A stretch of DNA of 64,000 nt from Luteibacter yeojuensis (GTDB taxonomy: Bacteria; Pseudomonadota; Gammaproteobacteria; Xanthomonadales; Rhodanobacteraceae). Position 1 is the first letter of the stretch, and each line of letters opens with the position of its first letter. The DNA lies in the NCBI RefSeq assembly GCF_011742875.1, contig NZ_JAAQTL010000001.1:1488001-1552000 (forward strand). The letters run 5' to 3'. This document shows, one piece after another, positions 1 through 9,340 of this stretch. Both the position numbers and the translations under genes were made by a program. Below the pieces are notes generated by a model. It was not told the DNA's origin. It worked only from the letters and a program-made list of their open reading frames with translations, and searched no databases.

Positions 1-713
1 CGTGATTGACGAATGAGCGGTGTCTGTCGCCGCCACCGACGCGCAAAGGAACGCGCCGGCTTATGAGGCGACCAAGAAATATCTCATGCGGACGACAAAC
101 ACCGCGGTTCTGCAACCGCCTCCGCCTGTTCGGCAGAAAGCCTTACAGGTTGAGGGTGCTGCCCGGAAGGTCCGGTGGGCGCGGGCGTGCCGTATGATCG
201 GGGGTAGCCAAGATCAATGCTCCTTAAAGTCGAGGTTGGTTTTGGTCAGCGAGCCGGAGGTGTTAACGGCACCTTCGGTTCGCGCTTCTCACCGCATTGA
301 GCGATGGTTGCCTGCGTAGCGTTTTCGTGTGTCGACAGCGCAGGCAACGGCCCGAAGGTAGCAAACGAATTCCCTGTTGTCTGTAGGCGCTACTGAAGCT
401 TGGCAACAGCATAAATGCACGCTCGACCTGTGAGCGCGCCCTGCTGTCATCGGCTTTACGATCATTCGTAGTCGAGAGTTGATCGCGCCCTTCGCGCACA
501 AGCGCGTTACTACCCAAGGTAGCCAGTCCTTCGTGTCGTCACCGGATCACGCTCTTGCACGCGAGAGCGTTTTGCTCATCGCGCGATTGATATCGCAAGT
601 CGACGTGCTTCGCGGTGAGCTATGGCCTTCGGCGCAAAAATTCAGAATTTCCCTATATGAGAAAGAGCCCTCAACCCCTACCGTTGCCCGCTGGTAATGA
701 GGAGCGAAACTCA
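1..713. other. Left-end region without a recognisable gene
   Basis: I see no convincing gene here. The short open frames on both strands carry no motif I recognise, lack good ribosome binding sites and overlap each other. The base composition looks less GC-rich than the housekeeping genes further right, which fits an accessory or decayed segment. A purine-rich stretch just before 714 (GAGGAG) belongs to the next gene. The region may hold remnants of whatever lies left of the window. Confidence 0.4.
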
Positions 714-1214
714 ATGAATGCAACCCGTTATTCCGCCGAACGTGGGTGGCCGGCCTCCCTCGCGGGTGTGCGAAGCCATCTTCGGCTCGAGTTCAATGGT
801 GGATGGCTCAAGATGCCGGGATTTGGGCTTTGCTACCCAGCCGTCTCGGGACGCTTGACGTCAGATGGTTTCAGGTATGCCGTCGATCGCCAGCGCCTGA
901 GCAACGAAGGGCCTATTCCTGAAGGCGTGTATTGGGTAGCGCCTGCGGAATTATGGTCCAACGCTTGGTACCGGCCGGTATCCCGATCCGCTTGGGGAAA
1001 TCATAGGCTCACCATCCATCCCTTTCCAGAGACAGAAACCCACGGACGTGGCGGATTCTTCATCCATGGCGGCACCACACCGGGAAGCGCGGGGTGCATA
1101 GATTTGTGGGGTCACATGGACCGATTTGCGAAAGACCTGAAAGAGAAGGTCGATGGAAGAGAAAATATTTATTGCATCCTGACGGTGAACTACAACTTGC
1201 AGCATCGAACATGA
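714..1214 (+). CDS. Tlde1-like (DUF2778) L,D-transpeptidase-fold protein, candidate T6SS effector
   Basis: Predicted 166-residue protein. The C-terminal half carries the signature of DUF2778/Tlde1 proteins: HGG at residues 118-120, then GSAGC with Cys128, followed by IDLW. His118 and Cys128 would be the catalytic pair of an L,D-transpeptidase-like fold. Characterised Tlde1 proteins are delivered by type VI secretion and cut or modify peptidoglycan stem peptides in the target periplasm. The N-terminal residues 24-60 (LRLEFNGG...PAVSG) resemble the usual front of this family. There is no signal peptide, as expected for a T6SS cargo. I chose the ATG at 714 because GAGGAG lies just upstream; an in-frame start at 615 lacks one. 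The stop overlaps the next start by 4 bases (ATGA). No VgrG, PAAR or Hcp gene is visible, so delivery is inferred from the family only. Confidence 0.75.
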   Translation: MNATRYSAERGWPASLAGVRSHLRLEFNGGWLKMPGFGLCYPAVSGRLTSDGFRYAVDRQRLSNEGPIPEGVYWVAPAELWSNAWYRPVSRSAWGNHRLTIHPFPETETHGRGGFFIHGGTTPGSAGCIDLWGHMDRFAKDLKEKVDGRENIYCILTVNYNLQHRT

Positions 1215-1438
1215 GGAAGCTGTCTCTATATTTGCTGGGTCTTGGCGTCGTCTTGATCGTCGCGATCCTGAATGTCGAGGTTTACAACGAGTATTTCGGG
1301 GACGGCCCACCGTACTTCGATAGAACGACGAACATGGACAAGTGGAGCAACCCTGTCCCCGTTCTCGCAATGTTTGACGGAGCCGTCCTGTTGGTTGGCT
1401 GGCTTGCATGGCGTTGGATCAATAAACCTCGCTGTTGA
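1211..1438 (+). CDS. Small two-helix membrane protein, candidate immunity protein
   Basis: Predicted 75-residue protein starting at the ATG inside the ATGA overlap with the preceding gene. Two hydrophobic segments are visible: about residues 5-22 (LYLLGLGVVLIVAIL...) and about 50-70 (VLAMFDGAVLLVGWLAW). They flank a polar loop of roughly 28 residues that includes acidic and aromatic residues. I do not recognise a named family. The coupling to a Tlde1-like enzyme suggests a cognate immunity protein that shields the cell's own periplasm, with the loop probably periplasmic. That role is inference from gene order; a short accessory membrane protein is the alternative. Confidence 0.6.
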   Translation: MRKLSLYLLGLGVVLIVAILNVEVYNEYFGDGPPYFDRTTNMDKWSNPVPVLAMFDGAVLLVGWLAWRWINKPRC

Positions 1439-1778
1439 ACACGATGGCTGGATGCCCAGTCCGCATGCGAAGTCCGCTTCTGCCTTGGCTCTTTCCACAC
1501 GACACCGTATCGGTGGAAGGAGACGTCGGGTGTCCTTTTTTGAGCGATTCCGCAGGGAGGCGTAGGCCGGACGAGGACTTAGCGAGAAAAAGGGCGCGCG
1601 GCGGCTCCTTGCCGCCACGTTCATGCGTGGGTGCGATGGCGGAAGCCGAGCCTGTAGCTTTATGCGGCGGAAGCCGCTTAAAAACATGGGCCCGCGTTAG
1701 CGGGCCAACCGATTGCGTGGCGCGTGGCGCGCCTTCGGGCCTTAAGTCGCTGGGTCCCTGCCTTCGCAGGGACGACGA
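1439..1778. other. Intergenic region with several inverted repeats
   Basis: About 340 bases with no credible gene. It holds several short palindromes: GGCGGC-CTTG-type around 1600-1616, GGGCCCGC/GCGGGCC around 1687-1706, and GGGTCCCTGCC-TTCG-CAGGGACGAC around 1752-1776. The last ends just before the dnaQ stop codon and resembles the dispersed extragenic hairpins common in xanthomonads. It may end transcription of both converging units. Confidence 0.5.
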
Positions 1779-2501
1779 TCAATGGACCGTGTCGGATTCG
1801 AGTTTGCGCCAGATGCTTTGGCCGCCGGCGGCTTTGTCGATCGCGTCGAGGCGGTTCGAATGCAATGCCAGTTCTTCATCCGTGGCGCGCAGCACGACCG
1901 GGCGGCGGGTGATGACGATGTCGCCGAGGATGTTCGAGCCGCGGTTGTCGGCGCCCGCGTCGAACGCGAAGTCCAGGGCCACCTGGCCCGAGGTCATCGC
2001 GATGTAGACGTCCGCCAGCAGCTGCGCGTCGAGCAGGCCGCCGTGCAGGTCGCGGTGCGCGTTGTCCACGCCCAGGCGCTTGCATAGCGCGTCGAGGCTG
2101 TTGCGCTGGCCGGGATACATGGCACGCGCCATCAGCAGCGTGTCGAGCACCGTCGCATGGTCGGTGACCTGGCCGTAATGCGCGCCGGCGAGTTTCAATT
2201 CGGCGTTGATGAAGCCCACGTCGAACGCCGCGTTGTGGATGATGAGTTCCGCGCCGCGGATGAAATCGAGAAACTCGTCCACCTTGTCGCGGAAAAACGG
2301 CTTGTCGAGCAGAAACTCGTCCTGGATGCCGGTGACTTCGCGTGCGCCTTCGTCGATGGCCCGCTCGGGGTTGAGGTACGTGTGGAAAGTGCGCCCGGTC
2401 GGGCGGCGGCCAACCATTTCGACCGCGCCGATTTCGATGAGACGATGACCGAGGTGTGCTTCGAGGCCCGTGGTTTCCGTATCCAGCACGATCTGCCTCA
2501 T
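1779..2501 (-). CDS. dnaQ: DNA polymerase III epsilon subunit (3'-5' proofreading exonuclease)
   Basis: 240 residues, close to the 243 of E. coli DnaQ. It is the proofreading subunit of the replicative polymerase. The DEDDh exonuclease signature is complete: Asp7 and Glu9 in LDTETTG (ExoI), Asp94 in [11 protein letters not shown] (ExoII), and His153 with Asp158 in HGGLLDAQ (ExoIII). The C-terminal tail beyond about residue 180 would bind the alpha subunit. Its start codon overlaps the rnhA stop by 4 bases, so the two are translated together. The order methyltransferase-rnhA-dnaQ with gloB divergent matches E. coli yafS-rnhA-dnaQ/gloB. Confidence 0.97.
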   Translation of the reverse strand: MRQIVLDTETTGLEAHLGHRLIEIGAVEMVGRRPTGRTFHTYLNPERAIDEGAREVTGIQDEFLLDKPFFRDKVDEFLDFIRGAELIIHNAAFDVGFINAELKLAGAHYGQVTDHATVLDTLLMARAMYPGQRNSLDALCKRLGVDNAHRDLHGGLLDAQLLADVYIAMTSGQVALDFAFDAGADNRGSNILGDIVITRRPVVLRATDEELALHSNRLDAIDKAAGGQSIWRKLESDTVH

Positions 2502-2953
2502 GCCACCTTCCCCTTCGCCTTGTAGATGATGGCCTGGTCGCGCGCGGCGACATCCACGCGCTCGTTTTCCACATGGCCGTTATGACCCTTCACCCATTCC
2601 CAGGTGACGGTGTGCGCGGCCGCCGCCGCGTCGAGGCGGATCCACAGGTCCTGGTTCTTCACCGGCTTCTTGTCGGCCGTCTTCCAACCGTTGAGGCGCC
2701 ACTTCGGTACCCAGTCCTGCACGCCCTGCATCACGTACTTCGAGTCCGTCATGAGGTGCACGTTGCAGCGCCGGGTGAGCGCTTCGAGCGCACTGATGGC
2801 CGCCATCATTTCCATGCGGTTGTTGGTGGTCTCCGCCTCGCCGCCGGAGAGCATCTTCTCGATGCCCTTCGCGCGCAGAAGGGCGGCCCAGCCGCCGGGG
2901 CCGGGGTTGCCCAGGCAGGCGCCATCGGTAAACGCTTCAACGGTATCGGTCAT
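2498..2953 (-). CDS. rnhA: Ribonuclease HI
   Basis: 151-residue RNase HI, which degrades the RNA strand of RNA-DNA hybrids such as R-loops and primers. All catalytic residues sit at the E. coli positions: Asp10 (AFTDGAC), Glu48 (NNRMEM), Asp70 (MTDS), His124 and Asp134. The basic handle region around residues 80-100 ([14 protein letters not shown]) is present. It lies 8 bases after the methyltransferase gene and overlaps dnaQ by 4 bases, so it is the middle gene of a three-gene operon. Confidence 0.97.
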   Translation of the reverse strand: MTDTVEAFTDGACLGNPGPGGWAALLRAKGIEKMLSGGEAETTNNRMEMMAAISALEALTRRCNVHLMTDSKYVMQGVQDWVPKWRLNGWKTADKKPVKNQDLWIRLDAAAAAHTVTWEWVKGHNGHVENERVDVAARDQAIIYKAKGKVA

Positions 2954-2961
2954 GGACTCAA

Positions 2962-3654
2962 TCAGGTTATCGATTCACGGGCATTGCGGCGCGCGCCGGA
3001 GGCCAGCGTACCGGGGATCGGTGTGGGCACGGCGACGGCGCGGGGGCGCAAGGGTACCGCTGCCGGACGTTTTTTGCGCGCCACGAGGAGGTAACCGCCG
3101 CCCACCAGCGACTCGCCGACGGCGGCCCCACCGGCGCGCGGCCACGCGCTGCCCACGCGGCGCGGCATCGAGAGTTCGAACTCGTCGCGGACGAGACGCT
3201 GGCTCCACCACCACGGCCAGGTCAGACGCGGACGGATGCCGCGGCTCTGTCTCGCCACCCATGGCGACCACAGGCCCACGGGATGGATGCCGGTGATCGC
3301 CAGCATGCCGCCGGGCGCGAGGACACGGATCGCCTCGTCCAGCAGGTTGTCCTGGCGGGCCGTGGTTTCCAGCGCGTGGCGTAACAGGACCACACCGAAG
3401 GATTCATCGGAGAACGGCAGGGCTTCGAGGCCGCTGGCGCGTATATCCCCGCCCAGGACCGCTCCGGCAACGCGCAGCGTGGCCCAATGGCCCAGGAGCG
3501 GGATGGCCGGCGGCTCGCCCTGGGCGGCCGCTGTGAGGTGCAGGCCGTGGTCTCCCGTGCAGCGGGCCAGCAGGGGCGTGAGCACGCGCGTCTCATCGGC
3601 GAGGAGCTTGCCGATCTGCGGAGTGGCGTAGATGTCGGGAGTGAACTGGACCAT
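2962..3654 (-). CDS. Class I SAM-dependent methyltransferase, YafS-like
   Basis: 230 residues. Motifs of a class I methyltransferase are seen from about residue 70: [28 protein letters not shown] (methyltransferase motifs II-IV) and [12 protein letters not shown] (motif V/VI). The usual glycine-rich motif I is degenerate ([11 protein letters not shown]). The C-terminal 35 residues are rich in Arg and Pro and look poorly conserved. The substrate is unknown. Position next to rnhA-dnaQ and divergent from gloB equals that of E. coli yafS, which supports orthology. First gene of the three-gene operon. Confidence 0.85.
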   Translation of the reverse strand: MVQFTPDIYATPQIGKLLADETRVLTPLLARCTGDHGLHLTAAAQGEPPAIPLLGHWATLRVAGAVLGGDIRASGLEALPFSDESFGVVLLRHALETTARQDNLLDEAIRVLAPGGMLAITGIHPVGLWSPWVARQSRGIRPRLTWPWWWSQRLVRDEFELSMPRRVGSAWPRAGGAAVGESLVGGGYLLVARKKRPAAVPLRPRAVAVPTPIPGTLASGARRNARESIT

Positions 3655-3819
3655 GCGGATCGAGTCTAAACGGTTTAGGGGTCGCCACAGCGGTTAATGA
3701 CTTCCTAACGAGCGAGATATACCCGGCTGATATAGTCCGGCCGCCCCGCCCGGTTCGCACCCTTCCCGGCGGCCATTCCTTGGGTGTTCGCGCCCTATCG
3801 ACGTCACGGAGCCAGCCCG

Positions 3820-4587
3820 ATGCATTGGGTCCCCGTCGCGGCCTTGAGCGACAACTACATCTGGCTGGTCGCCGACGACGCAGGCAACGCCTTCGTCGTG
3901 GATCCCGGTGAAGCCGCCCCCGTCGAAGCCGCGCTGGCCGAGCGCCACTGGCGGCTGACGGCCATCCTGCTGACCCACCACCACAACGACCACATCGGCG
4001 GTGTGTTCGACCTTGTGCGCAAGCACGACGTCGAGGTCTACGCGCCGCTGGATACCCGCATTCATTACAAGACCCAGATCGTCGAGGACGGCGACACGGT
4101 CACACTGGATGCGCCGAAGGCCTCGTTCAAGGTCATGGCCGTGCCGGGCCACACGGCCACGCATATCGCGTATGCCGGCGAAGGCTTCCTGTTCTGCGGC
4201 GACACGCTTTTCAGCATCGGTTGCGGGCGCCTGTTCGAGGGCACCCCGGAACAGATGCTGGCCTCCCTGGACCGCTTCGCCGGCCTGCCGCCGGAAACGC
4301 TCGTATGCTGCGCGCACGAGTACACGGCGGCCAATATCCGTTTCGCGCTCAGCGTCGATCCCGACAACGGCGACCTCCGCCGTCGTTCGGACGAGGTGGC
4401 GCGCCTCCGTGCGGAGGGCCGGCCCAGCGTGCCGAGCCGCCTCGCCGAGGAATGCGCCAGCAATCCGTTCCTGCGCGTGGACAGCGAGGCTATCGCCCGC
4501 TGGGTCCAGGCCCAGGGCCAGGACCATGCCACGCGGACGGAGCGCTTCGCCGCGCTGCGCCGGGCCAAGGACACCTTCACCGCATGA
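3820..4587 (+). CDS. gloB: Hydroxyacylglutathione hydrolase (glyoxalase II)
   Basis: 255 residues. It hydrolyses S-lactoylglutathione to lactate and glutathione, the second step of methylglyoxal detoxification. The metallo-beta-lactamase metal motif HHHNDH is at residues 53-58; further ligands are His in PGHTATH near residue 110 and Asp in FCGDTLF. The C-terminal glutathione-binding HAGH domain (CAHEYTAANIRF) is present. I chose the ATG at 3820, preceded by GGAG, because family members begin with this segment; a GTG at 3784 would add 12 residues. The stop overlaps the mltD start (ATGA). Confidence 0.95.
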   Translation: MHWVPVAALSDNYIWLVADDAGNAFVVDPGEAAPVEAALAERHWRLTAILLTHHHNDHIGGVFDLVRKHDVEVYAPLDTRIHYKTQIVEDGDTVTLDAPKASFKVMAVPGHTATHIAYAGEGFLFCGDTLFSIGCGRLFEGTPEQMLASLDRFAGLPPETLVCCAHEYTAANIRFALSVDPDNGDLRRRSDEVARLRAEGRPSVPSRLAEECASNPFLRVDSEAIARWVQAQGQDHATRTERFAALRRAKDTFTA

Positions 4588-5792
4588 ACGTATTCAACCG
4601 CCGGCTCCTGCCCACCCTCATTCCGCTTTTCCTCACGGCGTGCGCCGGCGGGGCGCCGAAGCCGGTGCCGCAACAGCCGGTTGCGACGGTGACTCCCGTC
4701 GCACCGGTGGACGATGTGGCCGTGGCGCCGAAACTCCTGCGCCCCGCGCAGCCAGCGGACTTCTGGGCGGGTATGCGCGAGAGCTTCGCCATGCCGGGCT
4801 GCGAGGCCGATCCGAAGGTGCTGGCCTGGGCGCGCACCTATACGAGGTCGCCCAACCGCTTCGAGCAGCACGTGAACGAGGTGCTGCCGCTTATCGTCTA
4901 CGCGCACAAGTCGGCCATGAAGCACAGCGTGGCCGGCGAGTTCGCGCTGCTGCCCTGGGTGGAAAGCCAGTACCGCCACGTGCCGGGCCACAAGAACCGC
5001 CCGGCGGGCATGTGGCAGATCATGCCGCAGACGGCGCGCACGCTTGGCCTGCGCGTGGAGAAGAACTACGACGAGCGGCTGGACATCGCCAAGTCCACCG
5101 AATCCGTGATGACCATGATGCGTCGCTACTACGACGACCTGGGCGACTGGCGCCTGGTCGACGTGGCCTATAACGCGGGCGAGTTCGGGCTGAAGAAGAA
5201 GCTCGACCGGCACGGCGGCCCGACGAACGACGACGGCCTTCCCGACGTGCCGATGAAGGCCGTCACGAGGGATCACCTCGTGAAGCTGATGGCGATCGCA
5301 TGCATCGTGCGCGATCCTGCCCGCTTCAATGTCTCGCTGCCCAAGCGCGATGCCGAGAATGCGCTGCAGGTTGTCCAGGTGTCCAATCCGCAGTCGCTCG
5401 CCCAGGCGGCGAAGCAGTCGGGCCTGTCGATGGACGATCTGCGCGATTTCAATCCCGCGTACCGCACGAACAAGGGCACGGTGAGTTCCAGCCTGCTGTT
5501 ACCGAAGTCCGCGGCGGACCAGTACAAGCTCGGCCCTGTCGCGTCGTCGACGGATGCCGCCGACGCGGTAGCGGCTTCCGTACCAGCGGCCACTCAGGCA
5601 TCGGGAAAGGCGAAGAAGAGCACCGCGAAGGACGAACGGCGGATCGTGTTCTACAAGGTCAACAGCGGCGAGTCGCTGTGGTCGATCGCCCGGCGTCACC
5701 AGGTCAGCGTGGAGCAGTTGATGACCTGGAACGATCTGCAGACGAAGACGGTGCAGCCTGGACAGGTGTTGAAGCTGTCGGCTTCGCGGTGA
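4584..5792 (+). CDS. mltD: Membrane-bound lytic murein transglycosylase D
   Basis: 402-residue outer-membrane lipoprotein that cleaves peptidoglycan glycan strands to 1,6-anhydro-MurNAc ends. The signal peptide ends in a lipobox, FLTAC, with Cys20. The SLT domain spans about residues 100-230, with catalytic Glu127 in LPWVESQY and the conserved GMWQIMPQTA and YNAGE motifs. A clear C-terminal LysM (VNSGESLWSIARRHQVS to PGQVLKL) binds peptidoglycan; a weaker LysM-like segment starts near residue 270. It overlaps gloB by 4 bases, as in the E. coli gloB/mltD neighbourhood. A hairpin at 5800-5833 follows the stop. Confidence 0.95.
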   Translation: MNVFNRRLLPTLIPLFLTACAGGAPKPVPQQPVATVTPVAPVDDVAVAPKLLRPAQPADFWAGMRESFAMPGCEADPKVLAWARTYTRSPNRFEQHVNEVLPLIVYAHKSAMKHSVAGEFALLPWVESQYRHVPGHKNRPAGMWQIMPQTARTLGLRVEKNYDERLDIAKSTESVMTMMRRYYDDLGDWRLVDVAYNAGEFGLKKKLDRHGGPTNDDGLPDVPMKAVTRDHLVKLMAIACIVRDPARFNVSLPKRDAENALQVVQVSNPQSLAQAAKQSGLSMDDLRDFNPAYRTNKGTVSSSLLLPKSAADQYKLGPVASSTDAADAVAASVPAATQASGKAKKSTAKDERRIVFYKVNSGESLWSIARRHQVSVEQLMTWNDLQTKTVQPGQVLKLSASR

Positions 5793-5799
5793 CTTCATT

Positions 5800-5833
5800 G
5801 GAGGCTTATCGCCCGATCGAGCGACAAGCCTCC
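5800..5833. terminator. Hairpin between convergent mltD and fabV
   Basis: The inverted repeat GGAGGCTT-a-TCGC / GCGA-c-AAGCCTCC lies 7 bases after the mltD stop and 13 bases after the fabV stop on the other strand. The stem is about 12 bp with one mismatch. No long T run follows on the plus side. It could serve as a bidirectional terminator for the two converging genes. Confidence 0.6.
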
Positions 5834-5846
5834 ACCGCAATAAAGC

Positions 5847-7070
5847 TCAAAGCTGCACGACATCCCACTGCACGTCCGGGCTCACATCGGCATCGTAATC
5901 CACGCCCTTCGCCTCGAAACCGAACAGCTTGATGAAGTCGTGCTTGTAGCCGGCATAGTCGGTCACGTCCCACAGGTTTCCCGTGGTGACCGTCGGCCAC
6001 AGCGCCTTGCATTCCCCCTGCACGTCGTCGCGCAGTTCCCAGTCGTCCAGGCGCACGCGGCCTTCGGTGTCCGTTTCGGCGGGCTTGCCGTCCGCGCGGT
6101 ACAGGCGATCGTGGAACAGACGGTTGATCTGCTCGATGGTGCCTTCATGGATGCCCTTCGCCTTCATGATCTTGAAGACCATGGAGACGTAAAGCGGAAT
6201 GACCGGGATGGCCGAGCTGGCCTGGGTCACCACCGACTTCATCACGCCCACGTAGGAGCGCAGGCCCTTGGACGCGTAGCGCTCGCCCAGTTCCTTCGCC
6301 GTGCGATCGAGATGCTGCTTGGCCTGGCCGAGCGTGCCATGCCAGTAGATCGGCCAGGTGATGGAGGTGCCGACGTAGCTGTAGGCGATGGTCGTGGCGT
6401 TATCGGCGAGCACGTCGGCCGCGGCCAGCGCCTCGATCCACATCGTCCAGTCCTCGCCACCCATCACGGTGACGGTGTCTTTCACTTCCTGCTCGTTGGC
6501 CGGCTCGACCGTGGCCTGCACCACTTCGTTCCTGTTGGTGTCGACCGAGGAGGCGGTAAACGTTTCGCCCATGGTCTTCAGCGCGGAGCGCACCACCGAG
6601 CCCGGCTCGCCCATCTTGCTGCCTTCCGGCAGCTTGCGCACCGGCGAGGCCAGCGAGTAGACGACGAGATCGACCTTGCCGCCCATCTCGTTCCTGATGA
6701 TCTCGATGGCCTTGGCGCGCGTCTCGTTGGCGAACGCATCGGCGTTGATCGACTTCGCGAACAGGCCGGCCTCGCGGGCGAGCTTGTCGAAGGCGTGTGC
6801 GTTGTACCAGCCCGCGGTGCCGGTCTTCGCTTCGCTCGACGGCTTCTCGAAGAACACGCCCAGCGTGGCCGCGCCGTGGCCGAAGGCCGCCGTGATGCGC
6901 GAGGCCAGGCCATAGCCGGTGGAGGCGCCGATCACCAGCACACGCTTCGGACCGTCGGCGAACGCGCCACTGGCCTTGGTGATGGCGATCTGTTCTTCGA
7001 CGTTCTTCGCGCAGCCGACCGGATGAGCGGTGGTGCAGATGAAGCCTCGGACCTTGGGTTGGATGATCAC
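5847..7070 (-). CDS. fabV: Enoyl-[acyl-carrier-protein] reductase FabV (trans-2-enoyl-CoA reductase family)
   Basis: 407 residues from a GTG start. It performs the last reduction step of fatty-acid elongation, using NADH, and FabV enzymes are typically insensitive to triclosan. The family front end ([19 protein letters not shown]) follows the start directly, the Rossmann motif GASTGYG is at 48-54, and the Tyr-x8-Lys catalytic pair is Tyr242/Lys251, preceded by TWPI. An upstream in-frame start at 7136 would add 22 residues not found in the family; AAGGA lies 7 bases before the GTG. No FabI-like gene is in the window. It is a single gene facing mltD. Confidence 0.95.
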   Translation of the reverse strand: MIIQPKVRGFICTTAHPVGCAKNVEEQIAITKASGAFADGPKRVLVIGASTGYGLASRITAAFGHGAATLGVFFEKPSSEAKTGTAGWYNAHAFDKLAREAGLFAKSINADAFANETRAKAIEIIRNEMGGKVDLVVYSLASPVRKLPEGSKMGEPGSVVRSALKTMGETFTASSVDTNRNEVVQATVEPANEQEVKDTVTVMGGEDWTMWIEALAAADVLADNATTIAYSYVGTSITWPIYWHGTLGQAKQHLDRTAKELGERYASKGLRSYVGVMKSVVTQASSAIPVIPLYVSMVFKIMKAKGIHEGTIEQINRLFHDRLYRADGKPAETDTEGRVRLDDWELRDDVQGECKALWPTVTTGNLWDVTDYAGYKHDFIKLFGFEAKGVDYDADVSPDVQWDVVQL

Positions 7071-7192
7071 GGATGGTTCCTTCGACGCGTCAAGACCGCC
7101 ATTGTAATCGCGTCGCCCGTCCATGCGCTCCCGCATGGTTTGCTGACTGCGCTAGCCAGCCCAGGCTTGCGTCGAATGCACCCGTGTTCGTC

Positions 7193-9103
7193 TTACATGC
7201 GGTCCTGGGCAATCTTGATCTCGGCGTGGGACTTCAGCGCCTCGATGTATTCCAAGGTGGCGGCCTGGGCCATCGCATCCATCATCTGTCCGCGCAGCGC
7301 GTCGCGCTGGGCCTTCTCGACCTTCGACGGATCGCCGTCGACGACCTTGTCCACGGCCACCAGCGCGTAGGCGCCGTTGTCCGTCTTCACCGCGGTCCAG
7401 CTGGGCTTGCCGTTCGCCGGGTGCGGCAGCGTGAAGACCTGCTGCAGGATCGCCGGCGGCACGTCGGTGAAGGTACCGAGCTTGCTGCGATCCACGCCGG
7501 CGAGGGTCCGCACGGGTGCCTTCGCCAGCGCCGCGACATCGCCGCCCTTGGCAAGTTCGGCCGCGACCTCGTCGGCGTGCTTCCTGGCCATCGTGTCGAC
7601 GCGCTCGTCGAGGATGCGCTGGCGGATGGCGTCGGTAACCTCGGCGAGGGCCTTCGGCGCCGCCGCGTTGTGCTTGGCGAGGTGCATGACGACCGCGTCG
7701 CCCTTGTCCACCTGCACCAGCGAGGAATTGTTGCCCTGGTTCAGGACGTCGTCCGCGAACGCGGCCTGGACGAACTTCGGATCGGCCGGGATGCCCGGGC
7801 CGCCTTCGTGGCCGAACAGCGGCGAGGTCTTGATCTCGAGGCCCAGCTCCTTGGCGGCCGGCTCGAGCGAACCCGGGTTGCGCTCGGCGAGGTCGGCCAG
7901 CTGGCCGGCGCGCTCGTTGTAGAGGCGCTCGCCCTCGTTCTTGGCCCAGTCGGAGGCGAGCTGCGCGCGCACCTCGGCGAAGGGCTTCGCATCGCCGTCG
8001 CGGGCGTCGCGCAGCCAGATGATGTGGTAGCCCTCTTCCGGCGACAGCACCGGCTCCTTCGTGATCTCGCCCTTCTTCAGGCCGAACAGGGCGGTGTCGA
8101 AGGCGGCGTTGGCCACGCCTTTCTCGAGCCAGCCGAGGTCGCCGCCCGCGCGCTTCGAACCAAGGTCGTCCGAGTTCTCGGCGGCCAGCTTGGCAAAGTT
8201 CTCCGGCGTGGCCTCGGCGGCGATCTTCTTCGCCTTTTCGAGGGCGGCCTTCTGCTGATCGGGCGTGGCGTTTTTCGGCACGTTCACGAGGATGTGCGAC
8301 GCCTCGCGCTGCTCCGGCTGGGCGTAGCGCTGCTTGAACTTGTCGTAGTACGCGTGCAGCTGCTCGTCGGTGGGTTCGCCCACCTTGAGGTCGGCCTGCT
8401 TCACTTCGAGGTACTGCACGGACACCTGTTCCGGCGTCGTGTAGTCGGCGATGTGCGACTTGTAGAAGGCCTCGATCTCGCTGTCCGGCACGTTGGCGTC
8501 GGTAAGCGAGGGACGCGGCAGTTCGACGAAGCGCAGGTCGCGCTGCTGCAGGCGCAGGCGGAAGAATGCATCCACGTCGGCGTCGCTGACCAGCGTGGTG
8601 GTCGAGATCGCCTGCGGAAGAATCTGGGTGGCGAGCGAACTGCGCACGCGCTGCTCGTACATGCCCGGGCTCATGCCCTGCATGGCGAGCACGGCGCGGT
8701 AGGTTTCCGGACTGAACTGACCGTTGACCTGGAAGCCAGGGTCGGTGCCGATGGCGGAACGCACGCTGGCATCGGAAACGGTGAGGCCGAGGTCGGTGTT
8801 CGCCTGCTGCAACAGGGCCTGGCTGATCATGCCATCGAGCACGCGCTGCTTCAGCTCGGGCTTCTCGAGGTCGGCCGCCGTGAACGGCGAGCGCGGGTCC
8901 TGCGCGGCCTGCTGGCGAAGTTCGTTGAGCCGCTGCTGCCAATCCTGCTGGGAGATCTCGTGATCGCCCACCTTGGCCACATAGGTGTCGACATGCGAGA
9001 CGAAGTACGACTCGATGCCGAAGAACGCGACGGCGAAAACGGAAACGCCGAGGACGATAGCGGCGGGCCAGCCGTGGATCTTGTTACGCAGGGCTTGCAG
9101 CAT
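7193..9103 (-). CDS. ppiD: Peptidyl-prolyl cis-trans isomerase D (SurA-N domain periplasmic chaperone)
   Basis: 636 residues, inner-membrane anchored. One N-terminal transmembrane helix (about residues 14-34, AAIVLGVSVFAVAFFGIE) holds a large periplasmic part: a SurA-type N-terminal domain (about 40-200) and a parvulin domain (about 265-360, from EASHILVNV to GYHIIWL). It assists folding of exported proteins at the Sec translocon. It is last in the tig-clpP-clpX-lon-hupB-ppiD order seen in E. coli. Here two tRNA genes and a terminator separate it from hupB, so it probably has its own promoter. Confidence 0.94.
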   Translation of the reverse strand: MLQALRNKIHGWPAAIVLGVSVFAVAFFGIESYFVSHVDTYVAKVGDHEISQQDWQQRLNELRQQAAQDPRSPFTAADLEKPELKQRVLDGMISQALLQQANTDLGLTVSDASVRSAIGTDPGFQVNGQFSPETYRAVLAMQGMSPGMYEQRVRSSLATQILPQAISTTTLVSDADVDAFFRLRLQQRDLRFVELPRPSLTDANVPDSEIEAFYKSHIADYTTPEQVSVQYLEVKQADLKVGEPTDEQLHAYYDKFKQRYAQPEQREASHILVNVPKNATPDQQKAALEKAKKIAAEATPENFAKLAAENSDDLGSKRAGGDLGWLEKGVANAAFDTALFGLKKGEITKEPVLSPEEGYHIIWLRDARDGDAKPFAEVRAQLASDWAKNEGERLYNERAGQLADLAERNPGSLEPAAKELGLEIKTSPLFGHEGGPGIPADPKFVQAAFADDVLNQGNNSSLVQVDKGDAVVMHLAKHNAAAPKALAEVTDAIRQRILDERVDTMARKHADEVAAELAKGGDVAALAKAPVRTLAGVDRSKLGTFTDVPPAILQQVFTLPHPANGKPSWTAVKTDNGAYALVAVDKVVDGDPSKVEKAQRDALRGQMMDAMAQAATLEYIEALKSHAEIKIAQDRM

Positions 9104-9130
9104 GATGCGACTCGCGAAGGTAGATAAAGC

Positions 9131-9153
9131 AAAGGCGCCACGCGGGCGCCTTT
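9131..9153 (-). terminator. Terminator after tRNA-Asp
   Basis: A perfect inverted repeat, AAAGGCGCC / GGCGCCTTT with a 5-base loop, followed on the minus strand by GCTTTATCT. It lies 10 bases beyond the 3' end of tRNA-Asp and upstream of ppiD, so it should end the hupB-tRNA transcript. Confidence 0.75.
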
Positions 9154-9162
9154 GCGGACCAA

Positions 9163-9239
9163 TGGCGGAGTGGACGGGACTCGAACCCGCGACCTCCGGC
9201 GTGACAGGCCAGCATTCTAACCGACTGAACTACCACTCC
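9163..9239 (-). tRNA. tRNA-Asp (GTC)
   Basis: 77 bases read on the minus strand. The acceptor stem GGAGTGG pairs with CCACTCC, followed by G and an encoded CCA. The anticodon loop CTGTCAC gives anticodon GTC. The TTCGAGTCC T-loop region is intact. It follows tRNA-Val and ends just before a strong terminator. Confidence 0.95.
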
Positions 9240-9249
9240 ACTTTCCGTC

Positions 9250-9324
9250 TGGTGGGTGCTGAGGGGATCGAACCCCCGACCAGCGCCGTGTAAAGGCGAC
9301 GCTCTACCGCTGAGCTAAGCACCC
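9250..9324 (-). tRNA. tRNA-Val (TAC)
   Basis: 75 bases on the minus strand. GGGTGCT pairs with AGCACCC, discriminator A, encoded CCA. The anticodon loop TTTACAC gives TAC. It begins only 16 bases after the hupB stop, with no terminator between, so it is probably processed from the hupB transcript. Confidence 0.95.
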
Positions 9325-9340
9325 TCGACGGTAAGACCGC

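Noticed and set aside
20..319. 99-codon open frame at the left edge
   Set aside because: No ribosome binding site, no hydrophobic or catalytic motif, and it overlaps equally good frames on the other strand.
7073..9127. Long plus-strand open frame opposite ppiD
   Set aside because: Antisense shadow of ppiD. The translation is Leu/Arg/Gly-rich with no recognisable domain.
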